A stretch of 64,000 nucleotides of DNA from Dipylidium caninum (Eukaryota > Platyhelminthes > Cestoda > Cyclophyllidea > Dipylidiidae): assembly GCA_017562135.1 (NCBI GenBank), contig QEYB01001685.1:372001-436000 (forward strand), written 5' to 3'. The notes beneath the pieces were generated by a model. The model was not told where the DNA came from and searched no databases. It was given only the letters and a program-made list of their open reading frames with translations. Shown one piece after another: positions 60,601 to 64,000 of the stretch. The position numbers were made by a program, and so were the translations under genes. How positions within the stretch are numbered: the first letter of the stretch is position 1; the number at the start of each line of letters is the position of its first letter.

Positions 60601-63600
60601 CTGCGCTGATGTGAAGTGAATAGCACTACAATACACCCAAATATTAGAGGGAGGGAGATAAAATTTGATGGGAGAAGTCGTACCGGGGTTGCAGCAGTGA
60701 ACGCGCCTCTGTACCTCGTCGACGGGAGCTAATCAAGCATTCGACAGAACTCTCCATGACTAAAGGAGCTACTGATCAACTAGAGAAAGACCATTTAATC
60801 TTCCATGAACCGGCAGATGTTTTGGACATCCGCTCAACGCCAAGATCGACATTAGGCTGATGCTAAAAGGGGGGAGTTTCAGTAGCCCAACAGAATGACT
60901 ATGAACGGCGACCACCATGAATCATTGTTGGCCCTACACACTTGGATAATAAAGCCCACTGAGAGACAGGGACACCCGGGTTGTTGCTACTTTTCACCCA
61001 CAATCTCCCATCCACTTGTTGGCTCGACCGACAGACTACCCGCCCGCCCACCTGCCTACTTGCTTCCCTGTGGATTGAATGACCACTTATAGCTGCGCTG
61101 CCCATTAAGTGGATTGGAAAAGTGTGTTGGACGAGTGGTGGTGACGATGGCTACCTACGGGATGTTGTAGTCAATGCATGTGGTTGAATTAATTGCTGCT
61201 TGCGAGCACTCCACACACCCACACACGCAGTTGCGTCTCTCCCGATCACTTATCGTGTGCCGTCTAACAAAAACAATCTTTCAATAACCTTTGAATCGCC
61301 TAATTGCGTTAACTAAGCCAGTTAATCGCTCCACTCTCGGAAGAGAGCAGCTAATCACTGACAATGCGAATTTAAAATGTCGCTGTAACTTTGGACATGT
61401 TACTTGTAAGCATTTAAACATATTTCGAGCTGTCCATTGTTTCGGCTAACTGTCTACTTTACTTTACTAGTCTCAAAGTATTTTACTTACATGTGTAATT
61501 ATAGGTTATGATCTCACTCCTTTTCAATTTGGTGTTTTTGCATTGAAGTTAATTGTTCTTGATACAAGTTCTATCATAAAACTGCGATAAAACCAAGAGT
61601 ATAACGCGTGGCAACGAAAAAAGAGAGGGCATTCTGTATTCCTCTGTTGCTTGGATGAAAATATTCTCCAATGGCTCTTAATCATACGGCATTATGAGAA
61701 AATTATTTATCGTCCGCCAATTCTGGCACCTTTCGGGTTGTAAAACGTCTGTATTCGCATTATTCGTCCCTTTCAGTCGAATCGGATAAAAAAATTATTC
61801 CGCAATCAACCTGTCTAGCCCCTCGAAACCTAATGAAGCTTCTCTCTAAGCTACCGCCAGATTCGAAGATACATGTGTATGTCGGGCAGGACTCTGTTAA
61901 AATAGAGTTAAGCGTGTAACCCAAAAATTTACCTTTAAAGTGAGAAATACAAGTCAAACAAAGGGTATACGAGGCCTCTGTTGGTGGTTATGTAATGTCG
62001 TCGTCATTTCGATCGGTTAATCCCAGTAAATAATGTGGTTTGAAAGTGTAGATTCATTCAAATCCTCTCCATTGTGAATCATTACGGTTTGCTATGTTCA
62101 GACTAGAGTGATTTTCAAGGGCAAAAAATAGTGGATATTGACAAAGTGTCCACACACGCTCGTCGATAAATTTATTAACTTATTTTAAAGTCTTCGTTAG
62201 GTGCAGCTTTCTTGAACTCTCCTCGATTTTTCGTTGCACAAAATGCACTGCCTCAGCATCATTTGGTCATTTTCGTTATAATGACGTGGTTTGTTTCAAC
62301 TAGCCTATTCTGTTTTGTGATATCCAACATGCTGGTAGAGATGAGCACCCCAGATTTGACGACCAGTGTTCTTATTACCAGTCCTACACGCTTGTGTCAC
62401 AAGTGATCATTCTAAGGGAGGAAGAACCCGCTCTACGTCCTCCACATGGAGGCTTACCTCTTGCGTTTTTGTCTCACGGGCAGTTGATCGTCAGCGCGCC
62501 GATATTTTGCCTGGCCGAGGCTAGTTAACACCACTGACCCAGCCGGAATGAACGGGAAGTTGGATTGTAGGCGCATCATGTCACAATTCTGCTTCACCTA
62601 GCCTCCCAAGGGCAGAAAAGGAGTTTAACTCCATCGGACACTTAGGAGACAATCTTTTAACGTCCCCTGAGAAGGCGTTTCGCCCACTTTGCATCGAGCA
62701 TTCTTGCTGGCAGTACACCAACTTGGTGGAGTGATCTACAATTCTTTGGGTGGAAATCAAAGCAAACGGAGAAGAAGGAGAAGAAAACCCCGAAACACGC
62801 CATTTTCGCGGTAAACGCGTGTAGCCTATTTTCCTCTCCTCCACTTTTTCCTCCATGAAGGAAAAGGTCAACGTCTTCGGCCAGATGACAGGAAAACGGC
62901 TCATTGCCTTGAACGGAGGCGTGGACAACCGCGGCCGTAGAGCTTGTTGAGTGATGGGACGGACGAATTGAGGAAGTACGGCCTAAACAACGCCTTATTA
63001 GGTGAAAGGGGAATGAAAGGAAAGGAGAAAAGTCTCCTTCACACACAATAACCTCCTTCGCGGTGGAGCAGAAGTCGTTCGCTTCAAAATACACGACGCC
63101 ACGACTCGTCCAGTCGAGGTTGAGGCGTCCTTTTGTCCTCCTCTTCGTACAAATAAGGGGGCTCCATACATCTTTCGTGACTGAATTAATCGGATACCGA
63201 AGTGGAAAGTCGGAGAGAATTGCGGTTGATGAGAAAAATTACTGAGTTTAATAAACAATCGCCAGCACCCTCTCTGTCACATTATTCGTTCATCAGAGAG
63301 GCAGGAGTTGCCTTCTCTTTCACTTTACCTCTGCAAGATAGTACATTTAAAGAACGAAAACGCTCTTATCTGTCGCACCAACCCTCCCAAAACAAAATAC
63401 TTTCCTCCCGACGAGATTTTCAGGCGAGACAAGCATTTTCTTCCCCTAAGGACGATCGCTAATCCCCAAACTTTTGGGAGAGGGGGAGTTTGGCCGATCT
63501 CTTCAGGAGACGCATGGCGGCGGCCTGTTGGAAGCTCTGGCGGGGTACCCGCACTTTCCGATTAAACCACCCCGACGTTATTCAAGGTTTGGCGTCAATT

Positions 63601-64000
63601 CCACAGCCCACTAACAAAACTTCCTTCTATTAGGCGCCTCCTTTCGTCTTCTACCGCGATTTCTGCCTGTCAGCCTCGGCGAGCCCAAATTCTGTTATTA
63701 ACCGTCAGACACGCGAAGTCATGGCCGAAGGACTTTCACTCGACTCGACGGAGTGACAACGCGCTATTCACTGCTCATTTAAGGTTTCCCTGTCTGCCTG
63801 ACGCAGTCTTGTCGGAGTAACCACTTGGTGGTGCTAGTGATGACCGCGGGATGACCTCGCACGGCCTTCGGTGCTGTCTTGGGCATCACCCAGCGGTTGT
63901 CGTCGCCGGCGGAAGGAGTAGCCGCTAACTTGTGGCGCTCTTGACCAACGCGTCCAGACTACCAACGTCTGACTCAAGAATGAGGCCTCAACTCATGCCA
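57640..64000. other. Intergenic region to the window end
   Basis: About 6.4 kb without a supportable gene. Open frames of 60-208 codons (for example 59754-60380 plus, 62657-63094 minus) have no recognised motif and overlap antisense frames of similar length. Homopolymer C runs occur near 59343 and a small tandem duplication near 60196. It may belong to a long intron or to the flank of a gene beyond the window. Confidence 0.35.
60195..60227. repeat. Two-copy 16-bp tandem duplication
   Basis: The unit CGGAGGTATATTCCCC occurs twice in direct succession, followed by a further C. It looks like a simple local duplication. Confidence 0.8.

Noticed and set aside
1..64000. CRISPR array, bacterial operons or integrated virus genes
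   Set aside because: No regularly spaced repeats, no prokaryotic gene layout and no viral replication or capsid motifs were seen; all confident genes are intron-bearing animal genes.

Overview
This window is nuclear DNA from a metazoan, most likely a parasitic flatworm and probably a cestode. The evidence is intron-split animal genes with a mix of very short introns (37-44 bp in TTC19, RPAP1 and a small unknown gene) and kilobase-long ones, degenerate mariner transposons, and several genes whose start codon lies only 2-5 nt after a 3' splice site, as in flatworm spliced-leader trans-splicing. The organism call is inference; no rRNA or mitochondrial marker is present.

Layout. 0.4-2.8 kb (+): last exons of the nucleoporin NUP133 (5' part off the window). 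4.0-2.9 kb (-): TTC19, a mitochondrial TPR protein, convergent with NUP133 and only about 50 bp from it. 8.0-5.1 kb (-): an odd-skipped-related three-finger C2H2 transcription factor. 11.6-45.8 kb (+): four genes in one direction: the last exons of a small unknown gene, RPAP1 (about 22 exons, RNA polymerase II assembly), a second unknown gene, and a 21-kb class IIa histone deacetylase (HDAC4/5/7/9 type). 49.7-48.6 kb (-): a compact IRF2BP-type corepressor with an N-terminal zinc finger and a C-terminal RING-like domain. 49.7-64 kb holds no gene I can support. It is GC-rich and low-complexity, with microsatellites, a 250-bp direct repeat, and one mariner copy.

Mobile DNA: three degenerate copies of one mariner family lie in two HDAC introns and in the distal intergenic region. 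A separate 200-bp repeat occurs as an inverted pair in the largest HDAC intron.

Functional links are loose. Several genes act in transcription (RPAP1, HDAC, IRF2BP-like, odd-skipped), but nothing here shows a dedicated pathway or operon-like functional unit. The most notable features are the HDAC active-site tyrosine, the roughly 80-residue insertion inside its catalytic domain, and the close same-strand spacing with splice acceptors abutting start codons. Exon limits were set by hand from reading frame, GT/AG signals and recalled family sequence. A few junctions remain unresolved and are flagged.
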